A DNA stretch of 64,000 bases from positions 1 through 64,000 of the forward strand of contig NZ_JAYREK010000007.1 in NCBI RefSeq assembly GCF_041908905.1, given 5' to 3'. This document shows positions 53,290-61,156 of this stretch, in pieces; position 1 is the first letter of the stretch, and the number at the start of each line of letters is the position of its first letter. The notes below the pieces were generated by a model, which was not told the origin of the DNA, did not search any database, and saw only the letters and a program-made list of their open reading frames with translations. Origin of the DNA: Zoogloea sp041908905 (GTDB lineage: Bacteria > Pseudomonadota > Gammaproteobacteria > Burkholderiales > Rhodocyclaceae). Position numbers and translations under genes: made by a program.

Positions 53290-54009
53290 TCAGCGGCGGA
53301 CCCACTCGCGCGCAAGCAGCGCGACGAAGGCGAGGTCCTCGACGAGATGGCGACCCGGCTGCCGCCGCGATGCCAGCAGCAGATGGTGCAGCCCGCCGAG
53401 GCCGGTCCGCCGCATCCAGCGGGGCGGGCGCCGGGAGGCGCGGGGCGGCGTGTCGAAGCCGCTCGCCACGCCCATCGCGAAGGGCACCCTCATGACCGCC
53501 TGGTGGCGGGCCAGGAAGGCGCCCGCGGCGGAGGCGCCGAGGGCGACGCAGAGGATCTCGGGCCGCGCGGCGCAGATCTGCGCCACCACGTCGTCCTCTT
53601 CCGCCGGATGCCAGCCTCCCCTGCGGTGGCCGGCGACGGCAAGGCCCGGGTGGCGCCGGGCCACGCCGGCGGCCTCGTCCTCCCGGGTGCCGAGCAGGAA
53701 AACCTTCCAGCCCCGCTGGGCGGCCCGCGCGATCAGCGCCTCGAACAGCGCGCGGCGGGGGACGCGTGCCTTCAGCGGCCTGCCGAGCAGGCGCGAGCCC
53801 CACTGCAAAGGCCGGCCTTCGGCGTTGATCAGGTCGCAACCGTCGATGAGCCGGCGCAGGTCCGGGTCGCGGCGCGCCCTGACGATGTCGTTGCCGCTCA
53901 GCGCGCCGTGGCGGTGCGGCCGCCCGGAGCGGATGAAGCCCTCGATCAGCGCGAGGCTCTCAGCCAGGTCCAGGTTGTCGACGGCACAACCCATCAGCTG
54001 GATTCTCAT
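53290..54009 (-). CDS. WecG/TagA/CpsF family glycosyltransferase
   Basis: The 239-aa protein has the WecG/TagA fold: SGNDIVRARRDPDLRRLIDG near the start, GRPLQWGSRLLGRPLKARVP, WKVFLLGTREDEAAGVARRH and CVALGASAAGAFLARH. It transfers a sugar, N-acetylmannosamine(uronic acid) in the known cases, to a lipid-linked intermediate. The usual NPDG is NAEG here, and the usual catalytic Asp-containing segment is weakened, so activity or specificity may differ. It lies in the exopolysaccharide operon, 14 bp behind an unknown gene. Confidence 0.8.
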   Translation of the reverse strand: MRIQLMGCAVDNLDLAESLALIEGFIRSGRPHRHGALSGNDIVRARRDPDLRRLIDGCDLINAEGRPLQWGSRLLGRPLKARVPRRALFEALIARAAQRGWKVFLLGTREDEAAGVARRHPGLAVAGHRRGGWHPAEEDDVVAQICAARPEILCVALGASAAGAFLARHQAVMRVPFAMGVASGFDTPPRASRRPPRWMRRTGLGGLHHLLLASRRQPGRHLVEDLAFVALLAREWVRR

Positions 54010-54023
54010 GGGCCGGGCGCCCC

Positions 54024-54551
54024 TCAGCCACCGCGGCGGGCGAGGTGCAGCAGGGCCCGGCGCACCTCGCCCATCCCCCGGGCGATGTCGCGCCGTGGGT
54101 TGGAGGGGGTCGGGGCGTCGTGGCGGGCATCCTGCGCGCCGTCCACCGGCATGCCGTCGGGCACTGTCACCAGGGTGACCGCCGCCCCGTCGTCGCCCAC
54201 CGGCACCAGGGTCCAGTGCCGGGCCGGGCCCTGGGGCAGTGGCGCCGGGGCCCGGCGCAGGTCGAGCAGCACCTCCACGCCCTGCCCGGACAGCCAGCGG
54301 GCGCTGTCCGCCGGGTTGGCGCCGGACCACTCCGCCACGCCGGGAGGCGCCGTCAGCGCCACCTGGCGCGGGGCCTCGCCGTCGGCCGGGGGCGTGCCCT
54401 CGTCCCGCAGCAGGGCGACCAGCGCCACGTCCGGCAGGCTGGCACAGTCGCCGGCCAGCCGCGCGACCCATGCGGGCACGGGCCCGACGGGCACGAAGAT
54501 GGCGAGTCGCAGCGCGGGCGACGGTGCGCCTGAAACGGTCGAAGCGTTCAT
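54024..54551 (-). CDS. unknown protein in exopolysaccharide cluster
   Basis: The ATG at 54551 has GGAGG seven bases upstream. The 175-aa product has a beta-alpha-beta start (LRLAIFVPVGPVPAWVARLA, then DVALVALLRDEG), like the N-terminal half of a formyl- or glycosyltransferase, then a conserved-looking LDLRRAPAPLPQGPA and a basic tail. It is too short for a full enzyme of either type. Family not recognised. It is between epsG (175 bp gap) and the WecG-type gene (14 bp), so a role in polymer synthesis is likely from context only. Confidence 0.7.
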   Translation of the reverse strand: MNASTVSGAPSPALRLAIFVPVGPVPAWVARLAGDCASLPDVALVALLRDEGTPPADGEAPRQVALTAPPGVAEWSGANPADSARWLSGQGVEVLLDLRRAPAPLPQGPARHWTLVPVGDDGAAVTLVTVPDGMPVDGAQDARHDAPTPSNPRRDIARGMGEVRRALLHLARRGG

Positions 54552-54726
54552 GCGGAAACCTCCGGGGCATGGCGCGGCAGGGCAGCCTGCGAGCAGGGCC
54601 TGCGCGCCGACGTGGCACAAAGAAGAATGGAAGGGAAACGGACGGCGCCCCGCGCCCGCCGCGGGCGATGGCGACCCGGCAGCGGAAGGTCGCAGGGCGA
54701 AAGGGTGGAAAAGGCAGTCGTGGGCA

Positions 54727-55608
54727 TCAGAAATCCAGCAGCACGCCGCCGATCACGTTGACCCCGGCCTCGCGCAGGCTGGCGGCCAGCCGGGCCACCC
54801 GTGGCTGGCTGCTGGCGTGGCGACGGGCGACGACCACGGCGCTGCCGCAGGTCGCGGCCACCAGCTGGGCGTCGGCGCCGATCTCGGCCGCGGGGGTGTC
54901 CACAAGTGTCATCTGGAAGCTGTCGCGGGCCACCGCGAGCTGCGCCCCGAAGGCCGGCCGGGCCAGCAGCTCCTGGGGGTTGGGCGGCACGATGCCCGCC
55001 TGCAGCACCGACAGCTGGCCGAAGCGCGGATGGGGCTGGAGGGCGCACTTCTCGCCCCGCTCGGCGAGGCGCGAGGTCAGCCCCCCGGCCGGCGCGAGGC
55101 GGAACAGCTCTTGCTGGCGCGGATGGCGCAGGTCGCCGTCGATCAGCAGGGTCCGCTCGCCGAGCTGGGAGAACAGCACCGCCAGGTTGGCGGCCAGCCA
55201 GCTGCGGCCCTCGCCGCGCCCGACGCCCACCACCGCAATCGTGTTGAGCCGCGGCTCGGCGGCCCGCCGCAGCACCAGCTGGCTGCGCAGCTGGCGCAGG
55301 GCCTCGACCCGCTCCGAGTTGGGCTCGAAGGCCGCCACCAGCTCGGGGGAGACGCCCTGGTCGCCCACCGGCAGCACCGGGTAGTCGAACTGATGGGCCA
55401 GCGCCAGCAGCACGTCGGCGCGGGTTACCAGGCCCAGGTCCACCGCGGCTTCGCCGAAGGGAATGCCGAGCTCCCGCTGGCGTGCCATCACCCGGCCCAC
55501 TGCGTCGGCGGGCAGCACGCCGCCGGAGACGAGGAGCTCGCCCACGTGGGGAAAGGCCAGCCGCCCGGCGCCTGCCCTCGAGATACGTTTCATGTCCATG
55601 TTTCGCAT
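54727..55608 (-). CDS. epsG: EpsG-type polysaccharide chain-length ATPase (BY-kinase-like)
   Basis: The 293-aa protein has an N-terminal GspE/MshEN-like segment (about 20-80; GELLVSGGVLPADAVGRVM) and a BY-kinase-like P-loop domain. Walker A is GVGRGEGRS (128-136) with Arg135 where Lys is usual; Walker A' is LLIDGDLRHPRQ. From memory GEGRS also occurs in other EpsG proteins. There is no Tyr-rich tail, as is usual in this group. It pairs with the Wzz-type protein encoded 2 bp upstream to set polymer length. Of three possible ATGs (55608, 55599, 55593) the first is used here. Confidence 0.82.
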   Translation of the reverse strand: MRNMDMKRISRAGAGRLAFPHVGELLVSGGVLPADAVGRVMARQRELGIPFGEAAVDLGLVTRADVLLALAHQFDYPVLPVGDQGVSPELVAAFEPNSERVEALRQLRSQLVLRRAAEPRLNTIAVVGVGRGEGRSWLAANLAVLFSQLGERTLLIDGDLRHPRQQELFRLAPAGGLTSRLAERGEKCALQPHPRFGQLSVLQAGIVPPNPQELLARPAFGAQLAVARDSFQMTLVDTPAAEIGADAQLVAATCGSAVVVARRHASSQPRVARLAASLREAGVNVIGGVLLDF

Positions 55609-55610
55609 GC

Positions 55611-56480
55611 TCAGGGCTGCTGCGGCGCCGGGGCCGCTCCACCGTCGACCCGGGCCAGAACCGGCGCACCCAGCGCGGCGGCGAGGTCGTCGGCCCCCCG
55701 GATGCGTCGGTCCAGGCGTTCCCGGACCAGGGTTACCGCCACGCCGCACAGGCCGCCGATGACGATCGCCAGCGCGAGGTTGCGCAGCGGCCGTGGCCCG
55801 GTCGCCTCGGTGGGCGCCACCGCGGCCGACAGCAGGGTCGCGCTGCCCTTGTGGGGGGCGCCCTCCAGACGGCTCCCGGCGAGGTGGGCCAGCGCCAGCG
55901 CGTAGGCCGGCCCAGCGTCCGTTTCGCGCGGTCGCGCGCCCGGCTCGTCGCGCCTTGCCTGGAGCTGGCTGCGCAACTGGTCGGCGTGGGCGTCGAACCA
56001 CAGCGCCGACTGGCGAGCCTGCTCGGCGCTCAGCTCCCGATCGGTGTCGAGGTAGGCGCGGGCCAGCGCGTTGGCGTAGTCGGCGGCAAAGCGCGGTTCG
56101 TCGGCGGCCACGCTGATGCGGAGCACGTTGCTTTCGGGGGTGGCGCCAACCTTGACGTCTTTCCGGAGCTGGCTGGCGATCCAGCGGTCCGCATCGCCCT
56201 GCCCGCCCGAGGCTCGCCGCCACCGCTCGGTCCAGCCTGGCTGGCCGGCGAGTTCGAGGGCGGCAACGGCACGGCTGCCTACCCGTTCACTGGTGACGAT
56301 ATCGGCGCGGGTCGCCAGGGTGTCGCCCCGGCCGGGCTCGACGAGCATTTCGGCGGTGGCCACGTACTCGCGCGGCAGCGCCAGGCTCAGGGCCAGCGTT
56401 ACCAGCGTGACCCCACCCCAGACGGCGAACAGCGCCCGCCGGCGGGTCTTGAGAATGGTGGGAAGGTGTGTGAAACCCAT
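55611..56480 (-). CDS. epsF: EpsF-type chain-length determinant (Wzz domain)
   Basis: The 289-aa inner-membrane protein has a helix near the N-terminus (about 15-34), a periplasmic Wzz domain (PREYVATAEMLVE; NVLRISVAADEPRFAADYAN), a helical middle (about 145-190) and a second membrane helix (about 233-257). It is shorter than most EpsF proteins (about 450 aa) because the periplasmic coiled coil is reduced. It is the first gene of the exopolysaccharide operon and lies 2 bp before epsG. The polymerase, flippase and export genes expected with it are not in the window. Confidence 0.82.
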   Translation of the reverse strand: MGFTHLPTILKTRRRALFAVWGGVTLVTLALSLALPREYVATAEMLVEPGRGDTLATRADIVTSERVGSRAVAALELAGQPGWTERWRRASGGQGDADRWIASQLRKDVKVGATPESNVLRISVAADEPRFAADYANALARAYLDTDRELSAEQARQSALWFDAHADQLRSQLQARRDEPGARPRETDAGPAYALALAHLAGSRLEGAPHKGSATLLSAAVAPTEATGPRPLRNLALAIVIGGLCGVAVTLVRERLDRRIRGADDLAAALGAPVLARVDGGAAPAPQQP

Positions 56481-57332
56481 GGCTACGGCCTGCTCCGAAC
56501 GTTTTCTTGCGGACGGCGATCGCCCTGTCCGCCGGCATCGGATCGTGGTCGGGTCGCGGGCCCGCCGTGCCGGGGGCTACACTCCCTCTGCGGCGGAGGC
56601 GGCAGACACCCTGCGGGGCGTCCGTTCCCCTGTGACCCAGCGGCTGCGCGGCAGACCGACGGGTCAGGGAGGCCTCCAGACGCAACCGGACTGCCTTCGA
56701 CACGAACATCAAAATCGCCCAAAACCGACATCCAAAAATGCAATGTGCCGCATATTGCGGGAGGACGAGGCGGAATAAAACGAAATTTTACGCAATTCGC
56801 AAAACATGCCGAAGTAAACGCATTGTTTTGCAAAATTTGTCACTTAATCGATAATTTTGACGTTTTGTGCGGTGCCAGATCCCGTCGCCAGCGGACTCTT
56901 CGGGGCGACCTGGTCCGCGCGGGCGCTGCGGCTGGCGGGCATCGTTGGCCCGGCTCCGGGATGGGCCGGCCTGCCGTTGCGGCAGTGGCAAGGGCGCGGT
57001 CGTGGGGGCTTGGGGGGCGGGGCCGGGCGCGTCGAGCGCTGGCTGAGGGCGCGCGGGGGGCGGGCCTTGGGCGTCTGGCGGCGTCGGGAGATTGGCCGGA
57101 GGGCAGTGATGAGGCCGGGCGTTCAGGGGCCTGGCGGGCGGAACGACAGGTGGGCCCGCAGGGGGCTCCGGTCAGGGGGCGTCGTGACGGCGGCGCGGAT
57201 GTGCGGGCCGCGCCGGCGGTGATGGAATGTATGTGAAGACTTCAGTCCCGTCCCTCATCCAGGCCCGGGCAGCCTTGGCGCGACCCGGGCCCGCAGCCTG
57301 GGCGGCGGCGGGCCGGGTGGCGTGTGCCGGGT
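56481..57332. other. 852-bp gap upstream of the exopolysaccharide operon
   Basis: Between epsF and the lipocalin gene no gene can be supported. The centre (about 56700-56870) is markedly AT-rich and includes a 10-bp palindrome TTTTGCAAAA (56826-56835), GCAAAAC nearby, and several T- or A-rich stretches, as expected for a large regulatory region. The rest is GC-rich with open frames of arbitrary composition on both strands. Confidence 0.5.
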
Positions 57333-57893
57333 TCAGTCGACCTGTTTGGTCGTGATCAGCCTGGAGAGGTCGAAGCCCTGCTCGGCGAGGCGGCCGAGCA
57401 GCGCCTCGTAACGCACCGCATCCACCTGCGGCGTGCGGGAGAGCACCCACAGGTATTCCCGCGACGGCTCGCTGACGGCCACCAGGCTGTACTCCGGGTC
57501 GATGTCCACCACCCAGTAATCCCCCCACACCATCGGCAGGAAGGACAGCCAGCCGGGGGCGAAGCTCACCTTCAGCCGGGCCGAACGGGGGCCACCCACC
57601 TGGCGGCCGACGGCGGTGGCGACGTTCATCTCGCCGTTTTCGAGGCGGCAACGGTTGGTCACCGCCACCTCGCCGTTGTCCTTGAGGGCGTATTCGGCCC
57701 GGGAACTGTCCCGGCACTTTTTCTGGAACCAGGTCGGGTAGCGGGAAATCTCGTACCAGCGGCCCATGTAGCGCGCCACGTCGAGGGACTCGATGCTGGC
57801 GACGGGCTTGGCCGGCGGCGGGGTATCGGCGAGGCTGTGGGCGGCGACGAGCCCCAGCAGGGTGGACACGATGGCTTTATGGAGTGGATGCAC
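57333..57893 (-). CDS. blc: lipocalin family protein (Blc-like)
   Basis: The 186-aa protein has a signal peptide (about 1-22) without a lipobox, so it is probably soluble in the periplasm. The lipocalin GxW motif is MGRWYEISRYPTWFQ (43-57), and VWGDYWVVDIDPEYSLVAVS and the final RxP-like SREYLWVLSRTP are typical. Bacterial lipocalins bind lysophospholipids or fatty acids. It lies 57 bp behind the photoreceptor-like regulator on the same strand, beside a fatty-acid modification operon, which suggests it carries modified lipids or their products. Confidence 0.88.
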   Translation of the reverse strand: MHPLHKAIVSTLLGLVAAHSLADTPPPAKPVASIESLDVARYMGRWYEISRYPTWFQKKCRDSSRAEYALKDNGEVAVTNRCRLENGEMNVATAVGRQVGGPRSARLKVSFAPGWLSFLPMVWGDYWVVDIDPEYSLVAVSEPSREYLWVLSRTPQVDAVRYEALLGRLAEQGFDLSRLITTKQVD

Positions 57894-57950
57894 GGCTGGC
57901 CTGATGCGGTAAAAAGTTGATGGTTGGTGAAGAGCGTGCGCTGCCGGCCT

Positions 57951-58877
57951 TCAAGCCGGCGCAGGTCCGTGGGCGGTGCGCCATTCGGCGAGGGCCTGCA
58001 GGGCGTCGTCGAGGTCGGCGACCACCCGCACGCCGGGCAGGCGTTTCTGCTTGCCGCGCACCGCGGCGCCGCCGGCCCAGAGGGCGATCTCCGGTGGCAG
58101 CAGGGCGCGGAGCTCCTGCAGGCGGTCGATGGCCTGGCGGGCCGGATAGGCCGCGCTGAACGACACGCCGACCACGTCGAAGCCGTTGTCCGTGGCCGCC
58201 CGGCACAGGTCCACCAGCGGGGTGCGGGTGCCGAGGGACAGGCAGGCGGCGCCCTCCGAGGCCAGGGTGGCCTCGACCATCAGCAGGCCGAGGATGTGCT
58301 CCTCGCCCGGCAGCGTGCTGAGCAGCACCCGCGGCCGCCCGCCGCCCGGCCCGAGGGCGCCGATGGCCCCGCGGAGCACGTTCTGCACCTGCTCGGTGTA
58401 GGCGTGCTCGTCGGACACCTGGATCTCGCCCCGCATCCAGGCGGCACCGACCTCCTCGTTGAGGGGCGCCACCGTCTCCGATACGAAGCGCTGCAGGCCC
58501 TGCCGGAGCAGCGACTGGCGCAGGCTCGTCCCGAGCTCGACGGTGCGGCCGAGGCGCACATACTGGAAGGCGCCGGGTTCGCTGGCCGGCGTGCTCGGGG
58601 AGCGCGGCTGGTCGCCGGCCTCGAGCAGCGCCTGGAGCGCTTCCGTCGGCTCGCCGACGATCTTGGCCGGCCGCATGCCGCGGTCGAGCAGGCAGCGGAT
58701 CAGACGCAGCTTGTCGACCTGTTCGGTGGGGTACAGGCGTTCGCCCTTGTCGTCGCGATCTGGCTGGGGAAAGCCGTAGCGGCGCTCCCACACCCGCAGC
58801 GTGTCCTTGCCTAGACCGGTTTCCCGCTCCACGGCCGCGATGCTCAGGGCGGCGCTGGTGTCAGTGGAATTGATCAT
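57951..58877 (-). CDS. litR: MerR-family regulator with B12-binding photoreceptor domain (LitR/CarH type)
   Basis: The 308-aa protein has a MerR helix-turn-helix (about 10-75; LSIAAVERETGLGKDTLRVW and ERRYGFPQP) and a C-terminal cobalamin-binding part. The Wx9EH signature of light-sensing adenosylcobalamin proteins is complete: Trp147, Glu157 and His158. The B12 ligand motif ExHxxG is EEHILG with His194, followed by VGVSFSA and AGGAAV. In CarH and LitR, dark tetramers hold adenosylcobalamin and repress; light breaks the Co-C bond and releases DNA. The palindrome TTGTCCTGGACAA begins two bases before the start codon, suggesting autorepression. It is divergent from an operon with glutathione peroxidase and fatty-acid genes. 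Confidence 0.87.
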   Translation of the reverse strand: MINSTDTSAALSIAAVERETGLGKDTLRVWERRYGFPQPDRDDKGERLYPTEQVDKLRLIRCLLDRGMRPAKIVGEPTEALQALLEAGDQPRSPSTPASEPGAFQYVRLGRTVELGTSLRQSLLRQGLQRFVSETVAPLNEEVGAAWMRGEIQVSDEHAYTEQVQNVLRGAIGALGPGGGRPRVLLSTLPGEEHILGLLMVEATLASEGAACLSLGTRTPLVDLCRAATDNGFDVVGVSFSAAYPARQAIDRLQELRALLPPEIALWAGGAAVRGKQKRLPGVRVVADLDDALQALAEWRTAHGPAPA

Positions 58878-58878
58878 G

Positions 58879-58891
58879 TTGTCCTGGACAA
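58879..58891. promoter_or_regulatory. Operator candidate 1, TTGTCC-N-GGACAA
   Basis: The perfect inverted repeat TTGTCCTGGACAA ends two bases before the litR-like start codon and lies 16 bp upstream of the -35 of the divergent promoter. It is well placed to control both directions. Confidence 0.75.
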
Positions 58892-58906
58892 ATTGTTTGC
58901 ATTAGC

Positions 58907-58935
58907 TTGACATCCTGGCGGTACGGCTCTATGTT
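58907..58935 (+). promoter_or_regulatory. Sigma-70-type promoter of the lipid/peroxidase operon
   Basis: TTGACA (58907-58912) and TATGTT (58930-58935) are 17 bp apart, a near-consensus promoter lying between operator candidates 1 and 2. Confidence 0.72.
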
Positions 58936-58952
58936 AGAACTGCAATCCCGCA

Positions 58953-58965
58953 TTGTCCAGGACAA
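58953..58965. promoter_or_regulatory. Operator candidate 2, TTGTCC-N-GGACAA
   Basis: TTGTCCAGGACAA lies two bases before the first ATG of the operon and includes its ribosome-binding AGGA. It is downstream of the -10, so a bound regulator would block transcription. Confidence 0.75.
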
Positions 58966-58967
58966 AA

Positions 58968-59192
58968 ATGATGAACGCCCAAGCCATACGTCAGCACGGA
59001 AGAGCCGTCGCCATTGCCGGGTTCCTAGCGTTTGCCATCGTCTCGAGCGCCGTGGTCGGCCAGTCGGCGAGCACCCCGGTGCCCAACATCAACCGCCCTG
59101 CCGAAAGCATCTCTGTCCAGGACAAACTCGCAGACGACGCGCTGGACTACAAGCTCTTCCTGCACCAGCAGGCCAGCGGAGCCGCCCGATGA
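58968..59192 (+). CDS. short exported protein of unknown function (74 aa)
   Basis: Two adjacent ATGs (58968, 58971) follow AGGA. The product has an N-terminal signal-like segment (VAIAGFLAFAIVSSAVVGQ, about 14-32) and a mature part of about 40 residues (SASTPVPNINRPAESISVQD and then LDYKLFLHQQAS). A third copy of the operator motif lies within the coding sequence (59114-59124), which fixes the SVQDK codons. It overlaps the peroxidase gene by four bases (ATGA). Family not recognised. Confidence 0.7.
   Translation: MMNAQAIRQHGRAVAIAGFLAFAIVSSAVVGQSASTPVPNINRPAESISVQDKLADDALDYKLFLHQQASGAAR
59114..59124. promoter_or_regulatory. Operator candidate 3, TGTCC-A-GGACA
   Basis: TGTCCAGGACA, inside the first gene of the operon, matches candidates 1 and 2 apart from the outermost base on one side. 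A roadblock or looping role is possible, but it could also be chance, as it lies in coding sequence. Confidence 0.5.
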
Positions 59193-59794
59193 AGGCCATG
59201 CTCCTTGTCGCCGGCGCGCTGGCCCTCAGCGCCGTGACCCTGAAGGCCGGGCTGCTGCCGGCGGTCGGCGCGTCGGCCACCGCCGCCACGGTCGAGACGG
59301 CGCGGGGCTGCCCGCCGCTCCTCGACCACACCTTTCCCGGCCTGCAGGACGAGAAGCCCCGCTCGATGTGCCAGTACGCGGGCAAGGTGGTGCTGGTGGT
59401 GAACACCGCGAGCTTCTGCGGCTACACCAGCCAGTACGAGGGGCTCGAGAGCCTCTACGACAAGTACAAGGCGCGCGGCCTGGTGGTGGTGGGCTTCCCG
59501 TCCAACGACTTCGGCAACCAGGAGCCCGGCAGCAACAAGGAGATCGCCGACTTCTGCCGGCTCACCTACGGCGTGCGTTTTCCGATGTTCGCCCGCTCCA
59601 GCGTGTCGGGGCGCGGCGCCAATCCGCTGTACCGGCAGCTGGGCGACAGCACGGGCGAGCGTCCGCGCTGGAACTTCCACAAATATCTCATCGATCGCAG
59701 CGGCACCACGGTGAAGAGCTTCCCCAGCGAAGTCTCGCCCGACAACGCCCTGCTGGTCGCCACCATCGAGCGGCTCCTGGCCGCCAAGCCTTGA
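59189..59794 (+). CDS. exported glutathione peroxidase
   Basis: The 201-aa protein has a signal peptide (about 1-32) and a glutathione peroxidase domain with peroxidatic Cys77 (VNTASFCGYT), glutamine in FGNQEPGSN and tryptophan in RWNFHKYL; asparagine of the catalytic set is in the last. The codon is Cys, not selenocysteine. It reduces hydroperoxides, including lipid peroxides, probably in the periplasm and probably with thioredoxin-like donors. It overlaps the 74-aa gene by four bases. Confidence 0.9.
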   Translation: MKAMLLVAGALALSAVTLKAGLLPAVGASATAATVETARGCPPLLDHTFPGLQDEKPRSMCQYAGKVVLVVNTASFCGYTSQYEGLESLYDKYKARGLVVVGFPSNDFGNQEPGSNKEIADFCRLTYGVRFPMFARSSVSGRGANPLYRQLGDSTGERPRWNFHKYLIDRSGTTVKSFPSEVSPDNALLVATIERLLAAKP

Positions 59795-59815
59795 GGCGGC
59801 GCAAGCCGGACGACC

Positions 59816-61156
59816 ATGGACATGGGTGAAATCCAACGGGCGGGCATCGGCCCCCGACGCATCGCGGTGATCGGCGGCGGCATCGCCGGGCTGTCCTCGG
59901 CCTGGCTGCTGTCGCGGCGCCATCGGGTGACCCTCTTCGAGGCGGGCGACTACGTCGGCGGCCACACCAACACCATCGACGTGGAGGTGGAGGGCAAGTG
60001 CCATCCCATCGACACGGGTTTTCTGGTCTTCAACGACCGCACCTACCCCAACCTGTGCGCGCTGTTCGCCTGCCTGGGCGTGCCGTCGGTGGAGAGCGAG
60101 ATGAGCTTTGGCGTGAGCCTGGCCCAGCCCGCCATCGAGTGGGCCGGCTCAGACCTCACCACGGTGTTCGCCCAGCCCAGCAACCTGCTGCGCCCGGCTT
60201 TCCTGGGCATGCTGGCCGACATCCTGCGCTTCAACCGCGAAACCACCCAGATGGCCGTGACGGGCGAGGCGCCGTCCGTCAGCCTGGGCTGCTACCTCGC
60301 CGCCGGTGGCTACGGTTACGCGTTCCGCGACTGGTACCTGCTGCCCATGGCGGCGGCGATCTGGTCGTGCCCGACGCGCACCATGCTCGACTACCCCCTC
60401 GCGACCTTCGTGCGCTTCTGCCACAACCACGGCCTGCTTCAGATCTTCGACCGTCCCACCTGGCGCACCGTGGCCGGCGGTGGCCGTGAATACGTGCGCC
60501 GCATGCTGGCCCAGCTCGACGACGTGCAGGTGTCCACCCCGGTGCTGGGCGTCGACCGCCGGCCCGACGGCGTGTGGATCCGCTGTCGCGACGGTGCCGA
60601 GCGCTTCGACGAGGTGGTGTTCGCCTGCCACAGTGACCAGACCCTGGCGATCCTCGGCGACCGGGCCACCGCCGACGAACGGCGTGTGCTGGGCGCCGTG
60701 CGCTACCAGCCCAACCTCGCGCTGGTGCACACCGATGCCGCGCTGCTGCCGCGCCGTCGCAAGGTGTGGTCGGCCTGGAACTACCTCGCCGGCAAGGGGA
60801 GCCCCGACGAGCGTCCGGTATCGGTGAGCTATCTCATCAACCGCCTGCAGCCGGTGCCCTTCGAGACGCCGGTGGTGGTGTCCCTCAACCCCTTCATCGA
60901 GCCCGCGCCGGACAAGCTGCTGCGCCGCATCGAATACGCCCACCCGGTCTTCGACCAGGGCGCCGTCGACGCCCAGGCCATGCTGCCGACCCTCCAGGGG
61001 CGTCATCGCAGCTGGTTCGCGGGTGCGTGGACGGGCTACGGTTTCCACGAGGACGGGCTCAAGTCGGCGATGACGGTGGCGCGCAGCCTGGGGGTCGACA
61101 TCCCCTGGCAGCCGTCCGCCGAAGCCCGGCCCGAAGCACTGCAAGAGGCCGCGTGA
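59816..61156 (+). CDS. FAD-dependent oxidoreductase (amine oxidase/desaturase-like)
   Basis: The 446-aa protein has the ADP-binding Rossmann motif VIGGGIAGLSSAW (18-30), YVGGHTNT and an IDTGFLVFNDRTYPN segment characteristic of this subgroup of flavin amine-oxidase-like proteins. Relatives are always coupled with DUF1365 and Cfa-type genes; one such flavoenzyme (UfaD) is reported to desaturate methylated fatty acids in furan fatty acid synthesis. Acting on a fatty acyl chain is inferred from this context. It ends in a one-base overlap with the DUF1365 gene. Confidence 0.85.
   Translation: MDMGEIQRAGIGPRRIAVIGGGIAGLSSAWLLSRRHRVTLFEAGDYVGGHTNTIDVEVEGKCHPIDTGFLVFNDRTYPNLCALFACLGVPSVESEMSFGVSLAQPAIEWAGSDLTTVFAQPSNLLRPAFLGMLADILRFNRETTQMAVTGEAPSVSLGCYLAAGGYGYAFRDWYLLPMAAAIWSCPTRTMLDYPLATFVRFCHNHGLLQIFDRPTWRTVAGGGREYVRRMLAQLDDVQVSTPVLGVDRRPDGVWIRCRDGAERFDEVVFACHSDQTLAILGDRATADERRVLGAVRYQPNLALVHTDAALLPRRRKVWSAWNYLAGKGSPDERPVSVSYLINRLQPVPFETPVVVSLNPFIEPAPDKLLRRIEYAHPVFDQGAVDAQAMLPTLQGRHRSWFAGAWTGYGFHEDGLKSAMTVARSLGVDIPWQPSAEARPEALQEAA

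Noticed and set aside
54727..55608. Inactivating mutation in the epsG Walker A motif (Arg in place of Lys)
   Set aside because: From memory the same GEGRS form is found in other EpsG-type proteins, so it is treated as a family trait rather than damage.
56857..57222. 121-codon plus-strand frame in the gap before the exopolysaccharide operon
   Set aside because: The product is an Arg/Gly/Trp-rich low-complexity chain with no ribosome site; composition is that of non-coding GC-rich DNA.
59400..59430. Possible selenocysteine codon in the glutathione peroxidase
   Set aside because: The peroxidatic position is TGC (Cys), not TGA.
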